Numbered from the stretch's first letter, positions 33,924 through 42,459 are shown. The stretch: DNA of 52,250 nt from CAYFKJ01 sp964528595 (GCA_964528595.1 CAZGTM010000025.1:1-52250); one strand, 5' to 3'. Notes: a model not told the origin generated them from the sequence alone. Made by a program: numbers and translations.

Positions 33924-34933
33924 GCCGAATTCGCGCTTTCTTTGTGTTTTCGGCCTAAATGCCCAGGCCCCTGCGCGGGCACGTCGGACGGTCTCAAGGT
34001 GAAGGTCAGGGCATCGGTCGGGCAAACCGCCATGCAGGCCGTGCAGTTGTTGCACTCCTGGCCGAACCCGTCCCGCAAGGGGTCGAGGCCGAATTCGCAG
34101 ACCGCATTGCACTTCGCGCAGTCATTGCAGGACTCCACGATGCGGCGGATGCGCACCGGGCGGTAACGGCCGAGCAGTGAATAGAGTGCCCCGCCAGGGC
34201 AGACGTAACGGCAGAAACCACGCCGCGCCACCAGAATGTCGAACAGCAGCGTACCGATGAAGAACGCCGAACCGATTCCGAACCCGCCCAACGCCACGGC
34301 GTAGTAGATTTCCCGCCCGATAATTGCCGGCGGATAGACGCCGGCCACCAAGACTGTGCCGCTGACCATGGATAGTCCCAATCCGGCGGCCAGGACGCCA
34401 TATTTCCAACGTTTGTCGAACACGCGGGTGCCGGGGTTGAGACCGGCCCAGCGCAGCCAGGCCGCGAAGTTGGTGTTGAGCTCGTAAATCAGGGTGGCGG
34501 GACATATCCAGCCGCAGAATATGCGGCCGAATATGACGGTCACCAGAACCGGCAACAATGCCGTCAAAACAAAGGGCCAGTGAAAGCCTAGCCCGGCGGC
34601 GCTTTGACCCAGCACGGCGAGCGGGTCGGAAATCTTGTAGCTCCAAAACGACGCCGACCAGGTGTTGCCTTTCACGACATCGAGGTCATTTTCCGGATCG
34701 GTGACAAAGGGCGCCGTCAGAACCTCCATCACGTCGTAGAGCCGCTTTTCAGACGGCGCCAGAAGGTCGTAGGCATGGGCCGCCGTGTAAGTCTGATAAA
34801 CATGGAGAAACGGGATCAACACGAGCATCGCGAAGACGACGCACAGTGTCAGCCAGCGGAGCTTGTTCAAATGCCGCCAAAGGAAGAACGGCTTGGCGAC
34901 GTCTTGGGAACTATCCGTCGCCAACTCAGCCAT
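33920..34933 (-). CDS. NapH-like membrane ferredoxin with enlarged periplasmic loop
   Basis: The protein has 337 residues from ATG 34933. Membrane spans include about 26-45, 115-135, 180-200 and 212-235. After span one a loop of about 65 residues (YTAAHAYDLLAPSEKRLY onward) faces the periplasm and is longer than in the NapH at 26915. The FCGWICP and FCRYVCP motifs and two cluster motifs CNDCAKCNAVCE and CNNCTACMAVCP match NapH. It overlaps the preceding ferredoxin gene by 8 bp. It is a candidate second quinol-oxidising entry point for the NapA-like enzyme. Confidence 0.88.
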   Translation of the reverse strand: MAELATDSSQDVAKPFFLWRHLNKLRWLTLCVVFAMLVLIPFLHVYQTYTAAHAYDLLAPSEKRLYDVMEVLTAPFVTDPENDLDVVKGNTWSASFWSYKISDPLAVLGQSAAGLGFHWPFVLTALLPVLVTVIFGRIFCGWICPATLIYELNTNFAAWLRWAGLNPGTRVFDKRWKYGVLAAGLGLSMVSGTVLVAGVYPPAIIGREIYYAVALGGFGIGSAFFIGTLLFDILVARRGFCRYVCPGGALYSLLGRYRPVRIRRIVESCNDCAKCNAVCEFGLDPLRDGFGQECNNCTACMAVCPTDALTFTLRPSDVPAQGPGHLGRKHKESANSA

Positions 34934-35498
34934 GGCTGGGAAATACCCGGATGGCCTGCGGCAACTGAATGCACGAGCGTTCACAGAGGCCGCAACCGAC
35001 ACATTTGTCGGTCACGTGGGGCTGTTCCAGCCGCGCCACGTAGATGGCGACATCCGGCAGCGGGCAGGCCCGATAACAAACGCCGCAGGTCTTGCCCTGA
35101 AACGATAGGCAGAGACTTTCGTCGACGACGGCGTGCCCCATCTTGACGCCGTCCAGGATGGCTTTTGCCTCGCGTTTGATCGGCTGGATGGCGCCCGTCG
35201 GACATACATCGCCGCATTTCATGCAAAGAATGCAGGCCTTTTCACGGGGCGTGATATAGGGCGTATCGACGGAGCTCAGTCCGTTTTGATAGCTGAAGTA
35301 TTTGATGCAACGGTTAGGACAGGCCTCGCCGCACTGGCCGCAATGAATACAGCGCGCGAGGAACTCCTCTTCGTCCAAGGCACCCGGCGGACGCAGGTAT
35401 CTCAGTCCCGGCTGATACTTCGCCGAGTGGGCGGACCCGGGCACGATGACGGCAACCGCCCCCGTGCCCAGGACCCGGATGAATGTTCTTCGCTTCAT
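34926..35498 (-). CDS. NapG-like TAT-exported ferredoxin (first copy in the nap-like set)
   Basis: The protein has 190 residues. The signal MKRRTFIRVLG plus hydrophobic core ends near SAHSA. LRPPGAL precedes CIHCGQCGEACP. Other clusters are CILCMKCGDVCP, CGVCYRACP and CVGCGLCERSC. It lies 36 bp after the NapA-like gene. Its cluster layout is nearly the same as that of the protein at 33312, which suggests duplication around the NapH-like gene (order G-H-G). Confidence 0.88.
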   Translation of the reverse strand: MKRRTFIRVLGTGAVAVIVPGSAHSAKYQPGLRYLRPPGALDEEEFLARCIHCGQCGEACPNRCIKYFSYQNGLSSVDTPYITPREKACILCMKCGDVCPTGAIQPIKREAKAILDGVKMGHAVVDESLCLSFQGKTCGVCYRACPLPDVAIYVARLEQPHVTDKCVGCGLCERSCIQLPQAIRVFPSHG

Positions 35499-35534
35499 GT
35501 GCCGCTCCAGCAGGAAACGGAACAGACCGCCTCG

Positions 35535-38240
35535 TCAGATCTTCTCGATGCGGCAGGCGCTTTTCTTGAAGTCGACCTGCCCGGATACCGGATCCCAGAC
35601 ACGGCTGGTGATGCCGTTGGCCAGCCACTTGTTCTTCTTGGGATCGGCGCTGTCCGCCACCGAAAGATTCCAGGGACCGAACATGTAGCCGCGCGGCACA
35701 TTGTTCCGCGCCGGTTTCACCAGGCTGTTGGTGCCGACCTGGGCTCGTGCCTCGAGCGAGCCCCGACGCGTGACAACGCGAACCTTGTCACCATCCTTGA
35801 TGCCGAGATCCTTGGCGTCCAGTTCGTGCATTTCGACATACATTTCCGGCACCAGACGGCGGGTCGTCGGGCTGCGGTTGGATTTGGCGGTATGGAAGTG
35901 CTCGTACACAACGCCCAAACCCATCCAGTACGGGTACTTGTCGGCGGGCACCTTCTCCCAATGAATGCCGCGGAATTTCTCGTCCGGGATATCGGGCGTC
36001 AATCCCTTGTCGCGGGCTTCTACGATCAAGTCCATATGGTCGATGGTGTAAAGCTCGTCTTCGACGCCGAACTTCATCAGTTTTTCAGCCATCGCTTCGC
36101 GGTCGGAATAGTCCTGCTTGCAGAGCTTCATATGGACTTTGCCGTCACTGGTGCGGAAGTAACCGTAGGGTTTTCCGGCCCAGTCACCCTCCTGCAACAT
36201 GTAGCGGCGCTTGGTGCCGCCCTCTTGGGCCGTCTCGTAACTTGGCGCCGGCCATTGTATGCCGCGGAGTTCCTTCAACTGCTCGTAAGGTGAGATTTGG
36301 TCGAGCTTTTCGACTTCGAGAATTCCCGTTAAATCCGTATCGGTTCCAGCCGATGCCCGGATAACATCACGAAACACCTCTTCGGCGTCGTAGGTTCCAT
36401 CCGGCAGCTTCTTATAGGGCAGGACCTTCTCCATATCGAGGCCCAGCAGCGTGCCGATTTCCTTGGCCTTGTCGATCACCATGTCCATGTCGGGACGGCA
36501 ACCCGGAGGCGGATCCGCAGCCTTCTCGCAAAGATTGATGCGCCGTTCGGAACTGATGTAGACGCCCTGCACCTCGCCCCACGTCGCCGCCGGGAAGATG
36601 ACGTCGGCATAGAGGTTGTTGGGGGCGTGACGGTAAATCTCCTGCACGACATTGAATGTCTTCATCAGGGCGGGCCGTACGAGATTATAGAGGTCGGGCA
36701 GATCGATGTGCGTGGCGTAGACCAGGAACATCGCCTTGACCTCGTCTTTCAACGCCCTTTCCATCATGCCGACGGCATAGCCCGGATTTTTCGAATTCAT
36801 CGCGTTGATGAGGTTCTGTTCCGGCACCCGCCAGGCCTTTGCCATGTTGAGACGGTGCTGCACGTCGGAAAGCGGCTTGTTGAACGGCAAGCGCCCGGTC
36901 AGACCGCCGGTAAAGCGTTCACCCATGGCGTTGGGCTGGCCGGTCATGGAGAACGGGCCGCAGCCGGGCTTGGCGAGGTTACCGGTCAGGGTCAGCAGAT
37001 TGATGATCGATATCACGTTGTACTGACCGTGGATGTGTTGGTTGTAGCCGATGCCCCACATGATGATGACGCCGCCGTAACCGCCCTTCTGCGTGCCCTT
37101 GGCGCGGGCCAGACGCTTGCGGGTGGCGTCGGCGAACATGCCCGCCACCTTGCGGATCAATTCGGGCGAAACGTCGTGGTTGGGACCGCCCATACGGTCC
37201 TGAACCTGTTCCGGACTGTAGTCGGCGAGCACGCCGTCGACATACTCCTGTCCGCCGGTCGTGTGTTCCTTCACGAAGTCCCAATCGATAACGTCTTTGT
37301 GGTCTTTCAGAAGGACGTGGGCGATCGAATTGAGGAAGCTGATGTCGCCGTTGAGGATCGGGACATGGACCGTATTGTCGGCATTGATGTCCTCATAGCC
37401 CATCACCGTGCCGGTGCGGCGCGGGTCGACGATAACCGTCGGGATATTGTTCTTGCGTTTGTGATCGGCGGCCCGCCAAAAAATGATGGGGTGCGATTCA
37501 CGGGCGTTGTGCCCGAAATGCATCATCATGTCGCACAGCTCGATATCCTCATACGCCAGCGGCGGCGTGTCGGAACCGAGCGTCGCAAAATAGCCGGTGA
37601 CGGCCGACGTCATGCACATGCGCGCGTTGGCCTCGATGGTGTTGGAGCCCAGCACGCCCTTGAGAAACAAATTCTCAAGGTACTGGCCTTCCATCGTCAA
37701 CTGACCGGAACCGTAGAGCGCGATCGAATTGCCGCCGTGCGCCTTGGCGAAATGGGCCACCTTGTGCGCCACCATTTCGGAGGCGTCGTGGTAGGGCACG
37801 CGCACGAAGTGTTCTTCGTCGAACGAGCCCTTGGTCTCGGAAATGAACTCCATGTCGCCATGGCCCGGCTTGTTCCACTCGGCCCATACGTCTTTGCGGA
37901 CGTACGAATCGCCCTCCATGCGGTCGACGTACATCGGTTCCGCGGCCGTCAGACCTTTGATGCATTGCAGGCCGTAATTGGTCGGGTGATCCTTGTCTGG
38001 CCGCATGGAGACGATCTTGCCGCCCTCGGCCTGGATGATGGTGCCACAACCGACGCCACAATAGGGGCACTGCGCGATGGCTGTCGTGCGCTCGTCCTCG
38101 TTCTCCTGGGCCTCGGCCGAGGCGATTTCCAGTTCGGGATTAGCGCCCACCATGTAGCCGGTGCCGGCAGCGGCCGAAGTGATAAAGGCGCTGCTTTTCA
38201 ACATGTCGCGGCGCGACAGGAGTTTCTTTGTGCGTTTCAT
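35535..38240 (-). CDS. NapA-like periplasmic molybdopterin oxidoreductase, substrate unknown
   Basis: The protein has 901 residues, about 70 longer than NapA at 28671. The TAT signal has SRRDMLKSS. The Fe-S cluster is C58, C61, C65 and C93, the same spacing as NapA. The Mo ligand is Cys209 in NARMCMTSAV, so it is of the Cys-ligated NapA/NarB class. Differences from NapA are GHNARESHP for GSNMAEMHP, NQHIHG for NQHTRG, and extra sequence around 120-150 and in the region 560-720. It ends DFKKSACRIEKI. Neighbours are c-type cytochromes and NapGH-like proteins, so it works in the periplasm. Nitrate or another oxyanion is possible, and oxidation of a donor cannot be excluded. Confidence 0.9.
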   Translation of the reverse strand: MKRTKKLLSRRDMLKSSAFITSAAAGTGYMVGANPELEIASAEAQENEDERTTAIAQCPYCGVGCGTIIQAEGGKIVSMRPDKDHPTNYGLQCIKGLTAAEPMYVDRMEGDSYVRKDVWAEWNKPGHGDMEFISETKGSFDEEHFVRVPYHDASEMVAHKVAHFAKAHGGNSIALYGSGQLTMEGQYLENLFLKGVLGSNTIEANARMCMTSAVTGYFATLGSDTPPLAYEDIELCDMMMHFGHNARESHPIIFWRAADHKRKNNIPTVIVDPRRTGTVMGYEDINADNTVHVPILNGDISFLNSIAHVLLKDHKDVIDWDFVKEHTTGGQEYVDGVLADYSPEQVQDRMGGPNHDVSPELIRKVAGMFADATRKRLARAKGTQKGGYGGVIIMWGIGYNQHIHGQYNVISIINLLTLTGNLAKPGCGPFSMTGQPNAMGERFTGGLTGRLPFNKPLSDVQHRLNMAKAWRVPEQNLINAMNSKNPGYAVGMMERALKDEVKAMFLVYATHIDLPDLYNLVRPALMKTFNVVQEIYRHAPNNLYADVIFPAATWGEVQGVYISSERRINLCEKAADPPPGCRPDMDMVIDKAKEIGTLLGLDMEKVLPYKKLPDGTYDAEEVFRDVIRASAGTDTDLTGILEVEKLDQISPYEQLKELRGIQWPAPSYETAQEGGTKRRYMLQEGDWAGKPYGYFRTSDGKVHMKLCKQDYSDREAMAEKLMKFGVEDELYTIDHMDLIVEARDKGLTPDIPDEKFRGIHWEKVPADKYPYWMGLGVVYEHFHTAKSNRSPTTRRLVPEMYVEMHELDAKDLGIKDGDKVRVVTRRGSLEARAQVGTNSLVKPARNNVPRGYMFGPWNLSVADSADPKKNKWLANGITSRVWDPVSGQVDFKKSACRIEKI

Positions 38241-38254
38241 TTTACTTACTCCAC

Positions 38255-38911
38255 CTAATTTTTCGCCAGACCGCGGAGATACACGATGATGTCGTCGATC
38301 TCCTGATCGTTGAGATTGGCGAGAGCGGCCGGTCCCTGGAAGGCCAGCATGCGCGTGTTGGAGCGGCCCTTCTTGATGGTTTCGCGGATGAAACCATCCG
38401 AAACCTTGTTGAGGAAACCGGGAAGGCCGATCGCGGTCCCCGTCCCGCCGGCCTCGTAACCGTCGCCGGCAACGCCGTGGCAGGTTGAACAGATGTAGTT
38501 ATACCACTGTTGGCCGAGGCGGGGGTCGCCGTGGGCATCGGGTTGTGCATCAACCTCGGTGGCCCGGTTCTGCCCCTTGGCATGAGATCTCAGGAAGCCG
38601 ACGATGGCGCGTACGTTTTTGCGGCCCAAATGGGCGAACGGCGGCATGCCGGTGTCCTCGCGGCCGTCCCTGATGGTCGCTTCGAAAAACTTATCGGAAC
38701 TGATTTCCAATAATTCTTGGTTGGTCAGCGACGGCGCCACACCCGGTTGGCCGATGGCATCGGCCTGGTGGCACACCTCGCAATTCTCCTTGAACAGTTC
38801 CTTGCCCAATTTCAGTGTCGATGGGGACGCGGATTGCGCCAACCCCGCTTGACTGAATGCCAATACGGCAACAGCCACCAAACCGCCGATTACCGGCCTA
38901 CGAACAAACAT
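38255..38911 (-). CDS. Diheme class I cytochrome c of the nap-like set
   Basis: The protein has 218 residues with a signal peptide ending near GLAQ. Two cytochrome c domains are in tandem: CEVCH (about 44-48) with likely distal Met in GMPPF, and CSTCH (about 141-145) with likely distal Met in RMLAF. It lies directly before the NapA-like gene (14 bp), where NapB would be expected functionally, but it is unrelated to NapB. It probably passes electrons between the pentaheme protein and the molybdoenzyme. Met-ligated hemes usually have high potential, which may hint at a high-potential acceptor. Confidence 0.88.
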   Translation of the reverse strand: MFVRRPVIGGLVAVAVLAFSQAGLAQSASPSTLKLGKELFKENCEVCHQADAIGQPGVAPSLTNQELLEISSDKFFEATIRDGREDTGMPPFAHLGRKNVRAIVGFLRSHAKGQNRATEVDAQPDAHGDPRLGQQWYNYICSTCHGVAGDGYEAGGTGTAIGLPGFLNKVSDGFIRETIKKGRSNTRMLAFQGPAALANLNDQEIDDIIVYLRGLAKN

Positions 38912-38977
38912 TCCACCCTCCTGTTCTCACCCCCGCTAAAAACCAGTCCCGCCGAAACGGGCGTTGCGCTGTCATTA

Positions 38978-39652
38978 CTAATCCCATCCGTCGTCTTTCT
39001 TGGCGCCCGCCATACCCTCGTGGCACAGCTTGCAGTCCACTTTCTCGTCCTCCATCCGGTCGTGAAGTTCGTCCATCTGGAGTTCCTTGTTGTAACCCCT
39101 TGGCAGCGTGTGAACGATGCCCTGGTGGCATTCGATACAGGTCATATTCCAGCCGACCGCCAGTTCGTGCATAGTTCTGGATCGTACCGTTTGTTCCTTT
39201 GCATCCATCGAATTGATGTGGTGGCAATTGCGGCATTCCCGGGAGTCCGTCCGCTGCATGCTTGCCCACACGCTCTTTGCCAGGGTGTGACGCTTCGCCT
39301 CGAATTTTTCCGGCGTGTTGATCGATCCCCTGATCCAATGGAACAACTCGTTTGTCGCATTCACCTTTCGGATAACTTTGTGCACCCATTCCCGCGGCAC
39401 GTGGCAGTCGGGACAGGATGCCTGTACCCCGGTGCGGTTGGCGAAATGGATGGATGAGCGATACTCCTTGTACAAAAACTCCTTCATGGCGTGGCAGGAG
39501 ACGCAGAAGCTTTCCGTGTTGGTCAGTTCCAGGCTCCAATTGAAGCCACCCCAGAAAATCATGCCGGCGGCGAAGATTCCCGGCAGACCCAGCAAGGGAT
39601 AACGGGTTACAGCCTGGACCGCAGACCGCCAGATCTCTGACAGCCGGGTCAT
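38978..39652 (-). CDS. Pentaheme NapC/NirT-type membrane cytochrome c
   Basis: The protein has 224 residues. One N-terminal anchor (about 18-37) precedes five CxxCH sites: CVSCH (50-54), CPDCH (80-84), CRNCH (140-144), CIECH (172-176) and CKLCH (207-211). The first four align with NapC of this window. The fifth lies in a C-terminal extension of about 40 residues that NapC lacks. TorC/DorC-type pentaheme proteins carry a much larger C-terminal domain, so this is a compact variant. It is the first gene of the nap-like operon, behind the FNR box, and should oxidise quinol. Confidence 0.92.
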   Translation of the reverse strand: MTRLSEIWRSAVQAVTRYPLLGLPGIFAAGMIFWGGFNWSLELTNTESFCVSCHAMKEFLYKEYRSSIHFANRTGVQASCPDCHVPREWVHKVIRKVNATNELFHWIRGSINTPEKFEAKRHTLAKSVWASMQRTDSRECRNCHHINSMDAKEQTVRSRTMHELAVGWNMTCIECHQGIVHTLPRGYNKELQMDELHDRMEDEKVDCKLCHEGMAGAKKDDGWD

Positions 39653-39734
39653 GCAAACGCAGCCTCATTGGCGCGCATTTGCGCTACACGGATTACCCCA
39701 CCCATTTTGTCCACCACCTAGCCTTTCGGCCTAC

Positions 39735-39748
39735 TTGATAATTATCAA
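39735..39748 (-). promoter_or_regulatory. Perfect FNR/Anr box driving the nap-like cluster
   Basis: TTGATAATTATCAA is a full match to TTGAT-N4-ATCAA. A class II spacing (-41.5) from its centre puts the transcript start near 39700, about 48 bp before the pentaheme gene ATG. A -10-like CAAAAT (39709-39704 on the minus strand) fits. The site lies 155 bp from the divergent M20 gene, so minus-strand control is more likely. It indicates induction under low oxygen. Confidence 0.85.
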
Positions 39749-39902
39749 GAATGCATCAATTCACACAAAAATTATAGGGTGATTTGATGTATTTGGCTGT
39801 TCCATTTCCGACACCTAAAAGTGTGCATTGAATAGTGCTTTTTCTGTGGTAGCGTCCGTTCGAATCGCCGCCCGCCCGGCAACCAGATCGAGGGAGACTT
39901 TC

Positions 39903-41072
39903 GTGGCCATCTATAACCGCATTGCCGAATTCCATGACGACCTGACGCGCATTCGCCGCGATATCCACGCCCATCCGGAAACCGCGTTCGAGGAAGAGCG
40001 GACGGCGGATGTCGTTGCGGGTGAACTCGAATCGTACGGCATCGAGGTTCATCGCGGACTGGCCAAGACCGGCGTCGTCGGTACCTTGAAAGTCGGGAAC
40101 GGGACAAAAGCCATCGGGCTCCGTGCCGATATGGATGCGCTTGATTTGTTCGAGCTCAACGAGTTCGATCACAAGTCGGTCCACGACGGTAAAATGCACG
40201 GCTGCGGTCATGACGGCCACACCACCATGCTGCTGGGCGCCGCCCGCTATCTTGCCGAAACCAAGAATTTCGACGGCACGGTGAATTTCATCTTTCAACC
40301 CGCCGAGGAAAACGTCGCCGGCGGCCGCGTGATGGTCGAGGAAGGCCTGTTCGACAAGTTCCACTGCGACGCCGTTTATGGCATGCACAATTCGCCCGGT
40401 CTGGCGGTCGGCAAGTTCCTCGTCAATCCCGGCCCGATGATGGCGTCCGCCGATTTTTTCGAGGTCAAGATAACCGGCACCGGCGCCCACGGTGCTTTTC
40501 CGCACCAGGGCAACGATCCGGTGGTGGTGGCGGCGGCCATTATCATGGCATTCCAATCGGTCGCGGCGCGCCGGGCCGATCCTCTCGATTCAGTGGTCGT
40601 CAGCGTCACCCAGGTCAACGCCGGTCACACCACCAACGTCATTCCCGAGGAAGCCACGATTTCCGGCACGACCCGCGCCCTGAAGCTCGACACCCAGGAC
40701 ATGATCGAGCGCGAACTGCGCCAAATCGCGGAAGGCATCGGCGCGGCGCACGGCGCCAACATCGAGTACACCTACGACCGGCGCTACCTGCCCACGATCA
40801 ACACCGAAGGCGAAACGGAGAAAGCCGCAGCGGCGGCCGCTGACATCGTCGGCGTGGAAAACATCCTGCGCGACGAGCCGCCAGTCATGGGCGCCGAGGA
40901 TTTTTCCTGGATGCTGAGCCGGCGCCCCGGCTGCTACATCCGCGTTGGCAACGGCGTCGAGGGCGGCCCCGGCGGCTGTCACGTCCACAATCCCAACTAC
41001 GATTTCAACGACGACGTTCTCACCATCGGCGCCAGCTACTGGTCCAGGCTGGTGGAAAACGAACTCGCCTGA
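39903..41072 (+). CDS. M20 family amidohydrolase/deacylase
   Basis: The protein has 389 residues from GTG 39903 (GAGGGAGA upstream; a longer frame from 39828 adds atypical residues). The hippuricase/aminoacylase-type M20D metal motif HGCGHDGHT (99-107) and FQPAEEN (131-137) are present, and the dimerisation domain follows. Such enzymes remove N-acyl groups from amino acids. The next gene, 6 bp on, is diaminopropionate ammonia-lyase. A similar pairing exists in E. coli (ygeY-ygeX), so an N-acylated diaminopropionate is a reasonable substrate guess. Confidence 0.9.
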   Translation: MAIYNRIAEFHDDLTRIRRDIHAHPETAFEEERTADVVAGELESYGIEVHRGLAKTGVVGTLKVGNGTKAIGLRADMDALDLFELNEFDHKSVHDGKMHGCGHDGHTTMLLGAARYLAETKNFDGTVNFIFQPAEENVAGGRVMVEEGLFDKFHCDAVYGMHNSPGLAVGKFLVNPGPMMASADFFEVKITGTGAHGAFPHQGNDPVVVAAAIIMAFQSVAARRADPLDSVVVSVTQVNAGHTTNVIPEEATISGTTRALKLDTQDMIERELRQIAEGIGAAHGANIEYTYDRRYLPTINTEGETEKAAAAAADIVGVENILRDEPPVMGAEDFSWMLSRRPGCYIRVGNGVEGGPGGCHVHNPNYDFNDDVLTIGASYWSRLVENELA

Positions 41073-41078
41073 CGCCGC

Positions 41079-42266
41079 ATGAGCACGAATCAGTTTCGCA
41101 TCCGCCATGTCACAAACGCGCTGGCGAACCGGGCGGCGCCTTATGGTGAAGACGAACGCGCCATTTTAAGCCTGGATGCGACCGAGAAAGCGCGAACTGA
41201 AATCGGTTCCTGGCCCGGCTACGCCCCCACACCACTGCTGGAAATGGCGGACCTGGCCGGCGAAGTCGGGATCGGCCGGTTGTGGCTTAAGGACGAGGCG
41301 CCGAGGTTCGGTCTAAAGAGTTTCAAGGCGCTGGGCGGCGCCTACGCCGTCCTCGGTGTTTTGCAATATGTCCTGGCCGAAGAATACGGTTTGGCCGGTG
41401 TGACCTCCGACGAACTCAGATCGGGTGATTTCACCGATCAGGTTGCGGCCACGACCGTTTGCTGCGCCACCGACGGCAATCATGGACGCTCGGTGGCCTG
41501 GGGCGCACAGATGTTCGGCTGCCGCTGCATCATCTACCTCCACGAACACGTCAGTCAGGAGCGTGAAGACGCCATTGCCGCTTACGGCGCAGAGATCAAG
41601 CGCGTCCCTGGTCACTACGATGACAGCGTCCGGGCCGCCGCAGAGGATGCCGCGCGCGAGGGTTGGCACGTCGTCTCGGATACCGCCTGGATCGGCTACG
41701 AGGACATGGCCGCCCGGGTGATGCAGGGCTATACCGTCATGACAGCGGAAATCATCTCTCAGTTGCCGGCTGGCGAGCGCCCCACTCACGTCTTCCTGCA
41801 GGCCGGCGTCGGCGGCCTGGCCGCGGCGGTGGCGGCCCACCTTTGGGAAGCCTGGGGAACGGAGCGGCCGCGGACCGTGATCGTCGAGCCGGAAACGGCG
41901 GACTGCGTTTACCGCACCGTTGAAAACGGCGGACCGGCGACCGTGCCGGGCGATCTCGACACCTTCATGGCCTGTCTGGCCGCCGGCGAAGTGTCGACGG
42001 CGGCCTGGTCGCTGCTCAAGACCTGCGCCGACGACGTCCTGGCGGTCGAAGACGACGCCGCCCGCCGAGCCATGCGGAAGCTGGCGCGGACGTCACCCGT
42101 CATCGTGGCCGGCGAGAGCGGTTGCGCGGGAATCGCGGGCCTGCTGTGCGCCTCCGCCGACGAGACCATCCGATCCGCTTTGAATTTGGATCCAATGGCG
42201 CGTATTCTTTGCATCAACTCGGAAGGTGACACGGACCCGGCGCAGTATGCCGCCACCGTAGCCTAA
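41079..42266 (+). CDS. dpaL: Diaminopropionate ammonia-lyase
   Basis: The protein has 395 residues of the PLP fold type II family. Schiff-base Lys83 lies in RFGLKSFKALGGAYA. CCATDGNHGRSVAWGA carries the catalytic-region Asp and the Asn-His phosphate-loop neighbourhood. GAGVGGLAAAV-like glycine loop is present as QAGVGGLAAAV. It converts 2,3-diaminopropionate to pyruvate and two ammonia. Translation is probably coupled to the M20 gene upstream. Confidence 0.92.
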   Translation: MSTNQFRIRHVTNALANRAAPYGEDERAILSLDATEKARTEIGSWPGYAPTPLLEMADLAGEVGIGRLWLKDEAPRFGLKSFKALGGAYAVLGVLQYVLAEEYGLAGVTSDELRSGDFTDQVAATTVCCATDGNHGRSVAWGAQMFGCRCIIYLHEHVSQEREDAIAAYGAEIKRVPGHYDDSVRAAAEDAAREGWHVVSDTAWIGYEDMAARVMQGYTVMTAEIISQLPAGERPTHVFLQAGVGGLAAAVAAHLWEAWGTERPRTVIVEPETADCVYRTVENGGPATVPGDLDTFMACLAAGEVSTAAWSLLKTCADDVLAVEDDAARRAMRKLARTSPVIVAGESGCAGIAGLLCASADETIRSALNLDPMARILCINSEGDTDPAQYAATVA

Positions 42267-42459
42267 CTTCCACGGCTCGGCTGTCATGGCAGCGGTCGGG
42301 CGCACCAGGAGAACGAGACCAGCGTAGCGCCAACATTTTGTCGCTGTTGGCATTGTTACCGGTTGAAACGTGTACGCAAAGGTGGAGCACAAGACACCGA
42401 CCCAGCTCAATTATTAGCGCATTCCCGAAACAGTGATTTTTCCGGCAAGAAGGCATCTT

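Noticed and set aside
35535..38240. Calling the NapA-like enzyme formate dehydrogenase or assimilatory nitrate reductase
   Set aside because: The TAT signal and the periplasmic cytochrome and ferredoxin partners do not fit a cytoplasmic assimilatory enzyme. No FDH-type beta/gamma subunits are present.
36627..38258. A 543-codon plus-strand open frame opposite the NapA-like gene
   Set aside because: Same reason: antisense to a clear molybdoenzyme gene, with His/Gly/Val-rich composition typical of a shadow frame.
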